Shown piece by piece: positions 1-9,599 of a stretch of 64,000 nt of DNA. This DNA comes from Ianthella basta (lineage: Eukaryota; Porifera; Demospongiae; Verongiida; Ianthellidae). Positions within the stretch are counted from its first letter, which is position 1. Each line of letters begins with the position of its first letter. A program made the position numbers and the translations under genes. Under the pieces are notes generated by a model, which was not told the origin of the DNA, did not search any database, and saw only the letters and a program-made list of their open reading frames with translations. Where the stretch lies: contig OZ025879.1 of NCBI GenBank assembly GCA_964019415.1, forward strand, positions 2,540,310-2,604,309. Direction: 5' to 3'.

Positions 1-51
1 CACATGTACTGTACACAGCATACACATGCATACATGCACCCTATTTGATAC

Positions 52-603
52 CTCATTCCACTCCAGTGAGTTGCACATGAACTGTATCCTGAAGAGCAGA
101 GTTTCTTCAGATGGGTCATAATGAGAAAACGTGATAGCACTGTACTTAGCAATTTTCTCACTCTTGGTCTCCACACAGAACAAGCAGTGTGGATCTCGAA
201 TAGTCAGCACTCCTACATTGAAACAAGTAGTGAAATCTGTTTCCTTCTCCTCTTCTTCAAAAGTATACTTCTGCTGCCCTGCTTCCAGTGAGTGAGGAGC
301 TGATACAAACTTTAGAGTGTCCTTGCCATCTCCTTCCTCTCTGATACACCAGTGTGACAGGAGCAGTCGAATTGGTTTCATCAGAATGGTTTCATCCATG
401 TTGATGTACACAACCACTGAACCAGGCTTGTACCCAGCGGGGAACACAAATGGACCATGCAGGATGACGGCATAGTGGACGAATATCTCCTTCTCTACAG
501 CTCCTGAGGGAAATTCCAGAGATGCATCACCACCTCCCAGAATAAAGGACCCTCCTTTAGGGCCTACGACAAGTTGGTTGATGCCAGTTCCCATGTAGCA
601 GAG
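52..603 (-). CDS. ZU5-domain exon, last visible exon on the left (copy A)
   Basis: This stretch reads open on the minus strand for 184 codons between a likely acceptor (CAACAG, just above 603) and a donor (GAG|GTATCA, at 51). It resembles a ZU5 domain: a GGSFILGGGDASLEFPSGAV start, then a beta-rich stretch with GYKPGSVVVYINMD and MKPIRLLLSHW. ZU5 domains occur in UNC5, ankyrins and PIDD and bind other proteins, often beside death domains. The exon starts and ends in phase 0 and fits the upstream linker exons (1119-2130). I infer that it is the far C-terminal module of the giant copy A gene, but it could belong to a separate neighbouring gene whose start I cannot see. The gene continues past the window edge. 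The family call is moderate; the exact acceptor is less certain. Confidence 0.6.
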
Positions 604-1118
604 CTGTTGCAGAAGAGCTTCATCACCTATTGGTGTAGGGTTCGGAAAATGACAATATTATGTACGTACTTTCCTGATACACAAAATGAAAATGTGTGCA
701 TTAATACATTGGTAATGTTGTGATAAGTGTGTGACTTAAACTAACCTGACCATATGATATATGCACTAAGGATTGCGGACAAACTTACTTGTTAAGTGAA
801 CAATGTCTGAAGACAGTGGTGTACTAGGTTTCATTTCCTACAGAAAATGAAGAAAGCACAGAATATCATCTCAGTGCATGTAGACTGCTGTTACGTACAT
901 ATAATACACTCAGATTCATGGCATATATAAGTAAATGCAAGTGAACCCATTTCCTGCCAGTACTAGAAAAGTTCAAGTCTTATCATACCTGGAGTGATGC
1001 AGGCTCAGGACTATAAGCTTTTAGCCATTACAATGACATCCATTTACTGGTGTCAGATTATGCATGATAGATTGCTCTCCTCCACATGCAATAGCACAAC
1101 TTTAGAGTTTTAAGTTAC
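604..1118 (-). other. intron before the ZU5 exon
   Basis: This stretch is AT-rich and non-coding, bounded by the donor GTAACT at 1118 and the acceptor near 604. I see no other exon or recognisable repeat in it. Confidence 0.5.
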
Positions 1119-2130
1119 CAGCTCATCAGCCTCTCCAATGTCATTCAACTTCTTCCACACTTGCATTTCTTCTGATGTGAGAGCAAGGACAGACTTGGTG
1201 AGCATTGAATTCTCCCTAAATTGCCGAGACAAGTCTTTAAGAAGCAGATGGAACATTACATCATCCTGCAGAGACAGGTTGGCACAATGATTCATTCCAG
1301 GACAGTGTCACATGTACAAATGCAGGTAGGTGTGTACACCACAAGTACACTGAAAGTGTATGAAGGTTACCTTGCTATATAATTCTTCACTATAGATACT
1401 ACTCAGTTTAAATACACATGTGCACAGCCAAATAAAAGTTGTCTAGCTATACTCACTGCAGTGTCGGCAGCTTTTGTTCTCACAAACTCCTGCCACAGAG
1501 ATCGTATCTCATCTAGAGTACTAACAAGTATCCCCTCACTTTCGTCAAAGGTTGTGTGTTTGTCCTGGTCATTTTGGGGAAATACACACATATCACACCT
1601 GTACAAATGTCTGGCTATACTGATACACATACGTACATACATAGTGGTGCTCACCCGGTACTGGTCCCACAGAGTAATGCTGAGTTGTGCTTCATTCATT
1701 GCATGTCTTAACTTTTTGTAAGGCTATAGTGTATAAGAAACAGAAATGACAACGGATGCACAGTGCCGTGGTGTAACACGTAAGGCACACACACAGCTGT
1801 AATTCTCATTCTAACCATTTCTTCATGCTCCTCCTCCCCTTCGGCAACAGTTGGAGACAGATGCTGAGTTTGCACAGTCTGCTCTGTCTTGAGAGGCAGT
1901 GAGGTCGGCTGTGATGCATCTTGCCTCTCCTCATGAGGGAGGCCAGCTGCCATCAAGCCACTTTTCAGCTGAATGATATACATTTGTATGTACGTAAGTG
2001 AAATGACTGCAGCATGAAGCTATATAGTGTGCTACTCAAACCTTACCAATTTATCTAATTTCTTCATAGCTTCTTCCTTCTCACACTTGGCTGATTCACA
2101 CTTTAGTTGAAGTGCCATACATTCATCTTC
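1119..2130 (-). CDS. five short linker/coiled-coil exons (copy A 3' part)
   Basis: Five exons can be placed on the minus strand by AG acceptors and GT donors: 2130-2047, 1968-1816, 1711-1655, 1564-1457 and 1265-1119. All five are multiples of three and keep phase 0. The first encodes a charged helix with coiled-coil character (EDECMALQLKCESAKCEKEE). The second is low-complexity and acidic, and the last is helical (MFHLLLKDLSRQF, EEMQVWKKLNDI). No catalytic family is recognised. They sit between the ART exon (7221-7892) and the ZU5 exon, so I infer a flexible spacer joining these modules. The acceptor of the third exon (ACAAAAAG) is the weakest. Transcript reads would settle whether these exons belong to the sacsin-like gene or to an independent ZU5 gene. 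Confidence 0.5.
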
Positions 2131-5042
2131 CTGAAGATTGGCATCATAGTATAATACTGACAATAGAACATTGTATCCAAACAACTGCTATGGTCATGAT
2201 GGTATGCTGAAAGTTATGGAAGAATCTTACCATTAATTTAAGTTGATACGGTGATAAATAATTGATGCAACACCTTGCAATCAACTAGCAAATTAACTTC
2301 ATCACCCTAAGCTGATCATGAATCAAGCATGATTTGTAGATTTGCTTGATACAGGGCTGTAGCACAGGGATAGAAACCAGTCTGGCCATGACATATTGTG
2401 CCTGACCTACTAGGGGGGTCTGGGGGCATGCCCCCCCCAGGAAATTTTTGAGATCTGGATGCTCTAAGATCAATTCTGGGGCATTTCAAGACTATCAGTA
2501 TCCCACTCACATGTGTTCAACAAGCTGAGCCTTAAAGCCTTTGTTGCAGCAAACCTGTCAATGGCCTTCTTGCATGTGACAAATAATACTGAATCTAGTG
2601 CGAGAGCACGAGAGGAGCCTACACAGAAGAGCGCGCTGTGGCAACCACCACATCTTCAACATGAGGTGCCGTGACGAAGGAGTAATCCCGTCAAGCCTTA
2701 GGATCAAGCCACCCGTGAAGACCAGAGAAGGTTACAGGATTGCGGAGCGAGCAGGCAGGGCCTTCCTGTCGGCTCGCATACGCGAGACCTACCGGAGCAG
2801 GTGTGAACTTAGCTCAAAGATTCGTGCCCTTCAATCCCAACTGCAGTCTGAACTCCTGATGGAAGACTACCAGAAGGTGACCAGGCTCAGCTACGCAGCA
2901 GCCGAGGACACCCATGCCAAGGCCAATTAAGTTGAACCAGACTAAAAAACTGGAGAAGCTGATGGACAGGCGGGACAAACATCGCGGACTGCGCCCCCAG
3001 GGGCTGGAAAGGTGGGTGGTCAACCTAACGGATCGTTCACTTTCCAAACCACAGGAGGACGTACTGAAGCTGGGACTGAACTTCGCACCAGCTCCAACCA
3101 AGCTTCCTGTGGTAGACACCATAGCTGCAGTAGAGGAAGGAGCAAGGCAGCTGAGTGAAGAAGATGCTGAGGATCTCCGGGGAAGGGTATGTGGGATCCT
3201 CAGGCATGCCAAGCCTCCGAAGGACAACCTGACCAAGGAGCAGAGGAAGGCCCTGAAGGAGCTAAGAAGCCTGGAGGATGAAGTGATCCTGCCGGCTGAC
3301 AAGGGTAACGCCACAGTGATGATAACGAGAGAGGACTACGACAGGAAGATGAGAGGGATGTTGGATACAGCCACCTACAAACGACTGAAGAAGGACCCTA
3401 CTGCTACCCAGGAGGGAAAGCTGAGTCGAAGACTGAAGGGGCTGGAGAAGGATGGGGAGATCACAGGGCATCTATACCACCAGCTCAGGCCATCCGGCAG
3501 CCAACCTCCCAGGATCTACGGCCTCCCGAAGATCCACAAGGCAGAAGTCCCTCTCAGGCCCATTGTCTCATGCATTGGGGCCCCTTCTTACCAACTCTCC
3601 AAACACATCGCCTCTCTCATCTCTCCCTTAGCAGGCAAGACGGACTCACATGTGAAGAACTCCAAGCATTTTGTAGAGGTGATGTCAGACCTGAGGGTTG
3701 AGGAGGACGAGATACTGGTCAGCTTTGACGTATCCTCCCTGTTCACCAACGTGCCCATCGACGAGGCGGTTCAGGTCATTCGTGACAGACTGCGAAGGGA
3801 TGAAACGCTGGTGAACAGGACCACTCTCTCTCCTGACAGGGTTGCAGAACTGCTTGAGACGTGCTTGAAGTCCACCTATTTCTGCTACGGAGGAGAGTTC
3901 TATGAGCAACGGGAAGGTGCAGCAATGGGTTCCCCTGTCTCAGCGGTTGTGGCGAACCTGTACATGGAGTTCTTCGAAGAACTGGCACTCAGGTCCGCCC
4001 CAACCAAGCCCCGGCTCTGGAAGAGGTACGTGGATGACACCTGCTGCATCGTGAAGAAGGGCACAATGGAAGGACTCCTGAGCCACCTCAACAGTGTGCG
4101 GCCATCCATCAAGTTCACTGTGGAAGTGGAGAAGGAAGGGAGCCTCCCCTTTCTTGACGCCCTGCTCCAGAGGAAAGATGATGGCAACTTGGATGTCACT
4201 GTCTACAGGAAGCCCACACACACGGACAGGTACCTGGACTTCCGGTCTCACCATCCATCTCACGTCAAAAGAGGGCTGGTCAGATGTCTGTACGACAGAG
4301 AAAGGAGCATCACCACCAGGCAGGAGGACTTACAGAAGGAAGAGTGCCACCTCACCGAGGTGCTGAGACAGAACGGTTACCCCAGTAACTTCATCCGCTC
4401 CTCATCCTTTCCTTCCAGGCGAGATGTGGAGACCACTGAGGAGCCACTGCCAGAGGAGGGACGCAGACCCCCACTGGTGATGCTTCCCTACATGGAAGGA
4501 GTCAGTGAGGACATCAGACGGGTCTGTAGGAAGTTTGGCATGAAGGTTGTCTTCAGGTCTGGACTGTCTCTACGTTCCATGCTAAGCAAGGTGAAGGACA
4601 CACTGGCGCTGGAGAAGAAGTCCAAGGTGGTGTATCAAGTCCCATGCAGCTGTGGCGAGATCTACATTGGGGAGACACTGAGGAGGCTCGAGACAAGAAT
4701 GAAAGAGCACCGGGATGCCTGTCAGAAGGGGACACTGGAGAAGTCAGCCCTTGCAGAACATGCGTGGGAGAACCACCATCCAATCAAATGGGAGGAGACA
4801 ACAGTGATCGACCAAGCCAGGACCTCCAAAGAACTGATGCTCAAGGAGGCAATCCACATCAGGCTGAACCACCCCTCCCTCAACAGGGATGGTGGGCTGG
4901 AGCTGCCTGGATGTTGGATGGCCGCCTTGAGGAAGGCAAATCCCGCAACTTCCGGTGACACCCCTTGATGTGGCTTCCGGTGACAGCGCATGATGAGATG
5001 CTAGGCTATAAATATGATCCGTGCTTGCGCTAGCCCATCTTC

Positions 5043-5081
5043 GCCCTGAAGAAGACCAGAGCATCTGGTCGAAACGTCGGC
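5043..5081 (+). ncRNA. hammerhead ribozyme motif of the Penelope-like element
   Basis: The core elements occur in order: CTGAAGA (matching CUGANGA) at 5046-5052, a 7-bp stem II (GACCAGA with TCTGGTC around a GCA loop), GAAA, then C-GTC with no stem III loop. Flanking GCC and GGC can form stem I. Penelope-like elements are known to carry such minimal hammerheads with tiny stem III, thought to act as dimers. The predicted cleavage site is after GTC at 5078. Confidence 0.65.
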
Positions 5082-5132
5082 AAGGTTTTCAACCCTGTTG
5101 TGAAGCTGGTATTAGAGAACAACCCTTTCTGA
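5080..5132 (+). repeat. Penelope tail repeat, copy 1
   Basis: This 53-bp block starts CAAGGTTTTCAACCCTGTTG directly after the hammerhead. It recurs almost unchanged at 5336-5388 and, inverted, near 5966-6020. Confidence 0.7.
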
Positions 5133-5335
5133 AATCATTGTAATACTATACTGATCGTTCACAAAATTGCAGTACTGAAAGTGTGCAGATGTTTGCTACA
5201 AAGGCTCCTTCAGAAGCAGCCCTGAGTAAGCATACCCATTTTAACGGTAGGGCTACAAGGCTCTCTGCCTTCCTAGCCTAAATGGAAAGCTCTTTTCCTT
5301 CCTAAGTTGATAGGAAAGCTCTCTTTGCCAATGGG

Positions 5336-5388
5336 CAAGGTTTTCAACCCTGTTGTGAAGCTGGTATTAGAGAACAACCCTTTCTGAT
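5336..5388 (+). repeat. Penelope tail repeat, copy 2
   Basis: This is a direct repeat of the 5080-5132 block, about 200 bp downstream. It fits the partial terminal repeats (pseudo-LTRs) usual for Penelope-like elements. Confidence 0.65.
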
Positions 5389-5965
5389 GACTGAGCCAGC
5401 TGAGAAGCCCTCACTTCATAGACACTGTTAAGCATAGAGATGTAGGATCCCCCTGCTTACAGTACAGTAAGGTGTCTTAAAACATCTACAGGATGATGCA
5501 ACGTTTTTATAATTTTATGCAAACGTCATTGTAAGATGGCCGCCGTGCAGCGCAGATAATGCATTGTTCATTTAAGTGCTATTTCACTTAATAACTAGGC
5601 AAAATTCAGCCACCCGCGCGCGGTATGGAGACCAATCAGGAAGCAGAGCATTGCAAACTTTGGTTAGTGCCCCCCCTCCCAAATCTGAAACTGTCTTAAA
5701 ATGCTTAGCTTTGATTTTTAGAAATCTTGTCTCTGAGGATAAAACCGGTCCGGCCATGGCCGGACCGGCCGGACTGGGTGCTACGGCCCTGTGATAGTAT
5801 GCAGCTTGCAAGGAAGGGTATAATGGCACTTGCAGCCCAGTCATTCTACTGCAACTCTACAATAAATCAAATTTAACTTAATTTGCTTACTACACGACTG
5901 CGAATGCACACCACAACCTCGCTAAAGTAATTCTGTCTTCCACTTGTACCATGAACCATAACACT

Positions 5966-6024
5966 GTTACAAGGGTTGGTTCTCTAATACCAGCTTCACA
6001 ACAGGGTTGAAAACCTTGCCGACG
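5966..6024 (-). repeat. Penelope tail repeat, inverted copy 3
   Basis: Read on the minus strand, this holds AACGTCGGCAAGGTTTTCAA and then the same tail, including the end of the hammerhead. It lies outside the right hAT-like end, so it derives from a separate Penelope insertion or from an inverted terminal fragment. Confidence 0.6.
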
Positions 6025-6655
6025 TTACAAGTTACGTTCACTGTTACAAGTCCAGACTGTTAATAAGATGGTAAACCGGAAAGCTGTATACTGTACCTAC
6101 ATACATGCAGCAAATACTGTACAAGGGAATGATGCATGCAGTGTGGGTAGCCATGGATAGGGGGTACCCATGTACAACTCCTGTATATTGCTATATTAGT
6201 TTTGTCCCACAAGGTGTTGTCTGAATTTTGTATTCTGTAATGAGGCAAACTAAAAATTTGTGGAAGACAACATTCGGGACTACATTTGGTAAGGAAAGAG
6301 GGGGAAAGAGAAAAATGGCAGTGACCAGTGACCCGACTGCTAAAGGGTCGGCTAAAGATCTGGAGGATGCCGGTCCTGGTCCGGTTCACTTCCATTTTCC
6401 CTTCCCCCCTATTTCCTTACCATGTGTAGTTCCCAACGTTGACTTTCATTTGCGTCACAACGGTACAAAGTTGCAAAAACTTTTAATTAAGATAGTCACA
6501 TCTCTATCAAAAATTTGTGCATATGTGCTATAGAGGCTCATAGCTGTGTTGATGAATGCTTTACTGTGAGCAGGTGACAAAGACAAGGTCAAAACAGCAA
6601 TTGAGTTTTCATTAACAAATTAATTTGTTTGTAGTGGCTAGGAAGTTCACACATG
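6025..6655. other. intronic DNA, no gene seen
   Basis: This is part of the long intron between the exons at 7018-7058 and 2047-2130. The open frames here are short, show no family similarity I recognise, and look like chance. Confidence 0.4.
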
Positions 6656-6890
6656 CTTGAATTCATTCACACTAGCCAGGTCACAACAATCTTAGACATT
6701 TCGACATTTGACATTATTCATACTTCACCTCATCCACTGTCATCACATCACCACCTGTCACCACCATGCATTTAAACAGTTTGAGTGCTTTCTTGTTCCA
6801 TATACTGATGGAAGTAGCTGAAAGTTGCTGAAACGTCTAAGATTGTTGTGAACTTAACCCTGGTTAGTGCAAACAAATTCAAGCAAATTA
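6656..6890. repeat. head-to-head repeat pair with hammerhead-like ends
   Basis: The segment 6661-6705 on the minus strand and 6830-6880 on the plus strand share GTCTAAGATTGTTGTGA followed by a CTGGNTAGTG-like block and an AATTCAAG-like block. Each is preceded by a GAAACGTC or GAAATGTC string. CTGATGG sits 5' of the plus copy, so it resembles a decayed hammerhead-bearing repeat end of the Penelope or retrozyme kind. Confidence 0.35.
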
Positions 6891-7017
6891 AATAGGTACA
6901 GTTCAGAAATTTTATGTGTTGTCATTGGGTTAGTACATACAATAATACTACAAACATGTAACACCTGTTTCTAGTACCATAGCAAAAACAGATATCAAGT
7001 AATACAGTGATACTTGC

Positions 7018-7058
7018 CTGTTTTTCCCGTGTGTCAGTTTCAGTCAGGAGACTCAGCT
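7018..7058 (-). CDS. 41-bp linker exon after the ART domain (copy A)
   Basis: The acceptor TTTGTAG lies just above 7058. The exon encodes ELSLLTETDTREKQ once the single G carried over from the ART exon is added. The donor is a GC site (CAG|GCAAGT); a GT twelve bases further on would keep the same phase. The phase fits both the ART exon upstream and the charged exon 2130-2047 downstream, which supports a continuous transcript. Such a small exon could arise by chance, so confidence is limited. Confidence 0.45.
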
Positions 7059-7220
7059 CTACAAATATTGGAAGACACATAGAATTGACACTGATAGCTG
7101 TACACTAGTGCTTGTGCTTTGTAATCAGTAGATTCGTAACTACATAAATGTGCTAGCTCATTTAGTTGCAACATGTGTGCATGCATTCCATCAGTTTAAA
7201 GCCACACTATAACAACCAAC

Positions 7221-7892
7221 CTTCCACTGAGATTCTTGCAGGCCTTTCTTCTTGCACTCCTCCTCTCACATAGGAAATAATGTAGGCTGGATAGGCTTGC
7301 TCATTGCTGTAAGTGATGTAAACTTCCGATCCTCCAGTTGTCCCCTGCACACTGTTGTAGTGACGTCTCACTCTTCCCTCCCTAGCACCTGTGTCAGCTT
7401 GCTCAGGTGGGAATCTCAGTGCACTATTTGGATGTGAAACAAACGGCAAGCCAGTGAGAACCTTGGCAACCAGCATCTTGCAAAGGGGATCTCGACGTCC
7501 AAGGACATTTTTTGCATGTGCATAAGAGTCAGAGTAAGATGCATTGACTGCAAAAGAGTTCCCTGGTCCCCACATCCCAACTCTCCTGTGGCCAATATCA
7601 AAACCAACATCACCACTATAAATGTCTTCAGGGTCATTCTGTCGTGTTCCATGAAACAAGTGCTTCTCCCCTGTAGAGGGCAGGTCCCTCCCAAACCGTT
7701 CCTTGCAGTCACGGTACCTCATCCACAGAACCTTGTTCTGTACTCGCTCTAGCCTCTGAATGATATACCTATCAGTTGGCATGGTCCTGGTGAAGAGGGC
7801 TGCTATCTCCTTGAACTCTCGACTGTGAGGGCTGACGGGAACAACCTTCAACTCCTCTTGTTCCCTATGTCTATCCCAGTGGGAAGGAAATT
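7221..7892 (-). CDS. PARP-type ADP-ribosyltransferase exon (copy A)
   Basis: This exon encodes a PARP catalytic domain: the NAD-binding His motif (HLFHGTRQNDP), the G-x-FA-VNASYSDSYA segment, and the terminal strand YITYSNEQAYPAYIISY. It starts after TGTGTAG and its first two bases complete the codon opened by GGAG at 9600. It ends at GTGGAAG|GTTGGT in phase 1. The position of the PARP1 catalytic Glu holds Val, as in mono-ADP-ribosylating family members, so poly-ADP-ribose synthesis is not expected. In this copy the Tyr of the H-Y-E triad is Ser (GNSFAV, where B has GNYFAV), so activity may be lost. It is the likely effector module of the giant sacsin-like protein. A separate PARP gene is less likely, because I see no start context and the splice phase matches in both copies. 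Confidence 0.8.
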
Positions 7893-8403
7893 CTACACAT
7901 AGAGTAGCAATTAAGACAAGTATAACAAGCACACAACGTAGAGTAATTTGTATCTACACACAATGTACAGGAGCTATGCACTAGAGCAATATGATGATGG
8001 GAGACAAGCCATTTTACTACAGAAGACATGCTATACACAAAGAAGATATTTGGATTATGTGCAACCTATAAAAGTCAATATAGTGTAAGAGAGAGACAGT
8101 CAACTTTGACCTACATGACATGCTACAGTATACACATATTATAATTATATATTTTGGATTATGTGCAATCTATAAACATCTTAGTGTAAGAGACAGTCTA
8201 CTATGACCTACACTGTAATGCTACATACATTATTGCAGTGCAAGCATGCACCCTAAATGCAACATGCCTATATATAGATACATTGATACCGCAATTCAGG
8301 AAATTTTGTATTTCATGGGATAAATATTAAAAAATTCCACAAAGACATATTGGCAGTAAAATTTATTCAAATGTGGGAACACAAGATTTTGATTCTTCTG
8401 AGA

Positions 8404-9184
8404 TACCGTATGTGCTTTAATTTTTGTGGGGTTTATATTTCGCGGATTTGCAATTTTCGCGTTTTTCGCGTTTTTAATTTCGCGGGTGCTGGGGCAGTGG
8501 TGTTGAAATATTCGCGGGTGAAATAATCGCGGATGTATTTCGACATGTTGTTCTAGCGCCAGTGGGCGTCCCAATGCTTGCACAGGCAGTTTTTCCACGG
8601 GTTTATCATCCCCTTTTCTTTTCGGCTGGCCAATTCAGCACAATATGTCTTCTTCTGCCCTCTCACTGTGCTCTCCTTCAACTCTAAGCCTTGCTTTGTC
8701 TTTAAATCACATAAGGCTGCTGCAATGCCATTTTCAGCGGTATACCTGGTGATCTTTGCTTTCTGGGTCTCTGTGGTGGTCTTGTCATATTGGCCCCTTT
8801 TCATCAACCCCATGGCCACCGATCCGCTTTGCAGCAGCTGCATCCACGAGCGTAGTGATCTCGACTTCTTTCTGTACAACCTTTGCCGTTGATGGAGGAA
8901 CAATCTTCTCCAACTCTGGAACGACGTCGCGCTGGGGTACCAAGTAAGGATGAATAGACATGTTTTTCGGCAGCAAGAACAATGGGTCGGGAACAAAGGA
9001 ACTAGCAAAGCGAGTTTGCCCCGTATCGCCATTTTTGTTATGCATGACGTCATTGATTGGCTCAAACTGTGTACGTCCATTTACCGTGATGTCCAAATAT
9101 TCACAGACGAAATATTCGCGGATGGCTGCTGATCCGCAAAAACCGCGAACATTAAACCCCGCGAAAATTAAAGCGCATACGGTA
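8404..9184 (-). mobile_element. TIR DNA transposon remnant with HTH segment
   Basis: The ends are inverted repeats of at least 32 bp (TACCGTATGTGCTTTAATTT on the left; TACCGTATGCGCTTTAATTT read from the right), each ending in TA. Further CGCGG-rich inverted motifs lie inside. On the minus strand near 8600-8810 a peptide like KRGQYDKTTTETQKAKITRY and NGIAAALCDLKTK resembles the N-terminal helix-turn-helix of Tc1/mariner- or pogo-like transposases; no catalytic DDE domain remains. It is inserted in the intron between the giant exon and the ART exon of copy A and is absent from the matching intron of copy B (52031-52773). Confidence 0.6.
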
Positions 9185-9599
9185 CTTTCTGATTACAACT
9201 GCAGCAATCACTACAATCTAGTGCTTGCATGCTCATTACAGTGCAGCTCAGCATCCATAATGAAGCACCATAAAAATCATAGCAACTCTCCTCTAGTTGT
9301 CAAGCTATGTCCAAGTGTAAGAATATAGCGAGAAGTTTCAGCAATGCTCTCTTATATGTACGTGTGTCCCAGTCCCAGTTATCATATTCATGCTTTAAAC
9401 AAGAATTTCAATAACAGACTTGCCACTTCCAGTCACATACGTCATTTTATATGGCTGGGAGGGTGTTGGTTAGGTCCAGTTTAACTTACACATAACGTCA
9501 TGTGGATCATACTGGCAGATGAGAACACATCACTGTGTGCACCTCGTTTACTTCATTGCATAGTTAACATGTGAATGCTTAAATGAAACACTTGCTAAC
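9185..9599 (-). other. intron following the giant exon, copy A
   Basis: The donor GTTAGC is at 9599-9594. Short blocks match the B intron (52031-52560) and scrap D (54785-55105). I see no other feature. Confidence 0.6.

Larger units (their letters stand above)
2590..5135 (+). mobile_element. Penelope-like retroelement (RT plus GIY-YIG endonuclease)
   Basis: A 684-codon frame (2914-4968) encodes a Penelope-type reverse transcriptase. It has SFDVSSLFTNVP (motif A), a MGSPVSAVVANLYME motif and the YVDD catalytic box (WKRYVDDTC). A C-terminal GIY-YIG nuclease follows (VPCSCGEIYIGETLRRLE). A short upstream frame (2598-2930) has the usual Penelope N-terminal motif IPSSLRIKPP and overlaps the main frame, so the copy looks nearly whole with about one break. 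The 3' side carries a hammerhead motif and repeated tail segments typical of the family. The element lies antisense to the copy A gene inside one of its introns and within the hAT-like element. The long intact frame suggests a fairly young insertion. The exact 5' end is not visible. Confidence 0.85.
2352..5791. mobile_element. hAT-like DNA element carrying a nested retroelement
   Basis: The left end reads CAGGGCTGTAGCAC, and the right end, read on the other strand, reads CAGGGCCGTAGCAC: 13 of 14 bases match. Similarity continues inwards (CCAGTCTGGCC against CCAGTCCGGCC). The same five bases, TGATA, flank both ends (2347-2351 and 5792-5796), as expected of a target-site duplication. The CAGGG ends and short duplication suggest a hAT-type element. 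No transposase is visible, so it is non-autonomous or hollowed out. A Penelope-like element fills most of the interior. The right end carries a perfect 24-bp palindrome (5745-5768). The alternative is two unrelated solo ends that happen to flank the Penelope-like copy. Confidence 0.45.

Noticed and set aside
5576-6533. Short open frames of 72-111 codons on both strands
   Set aside because: They overlap repeat ends and intronic DNA, have low-complexity composition and no known domain.
7207-7932. PARP frame as a stand-alone gene
   Set aside because: Its upstream residues read into an intron; the acceptor and phase match the giant exon in both A and B.
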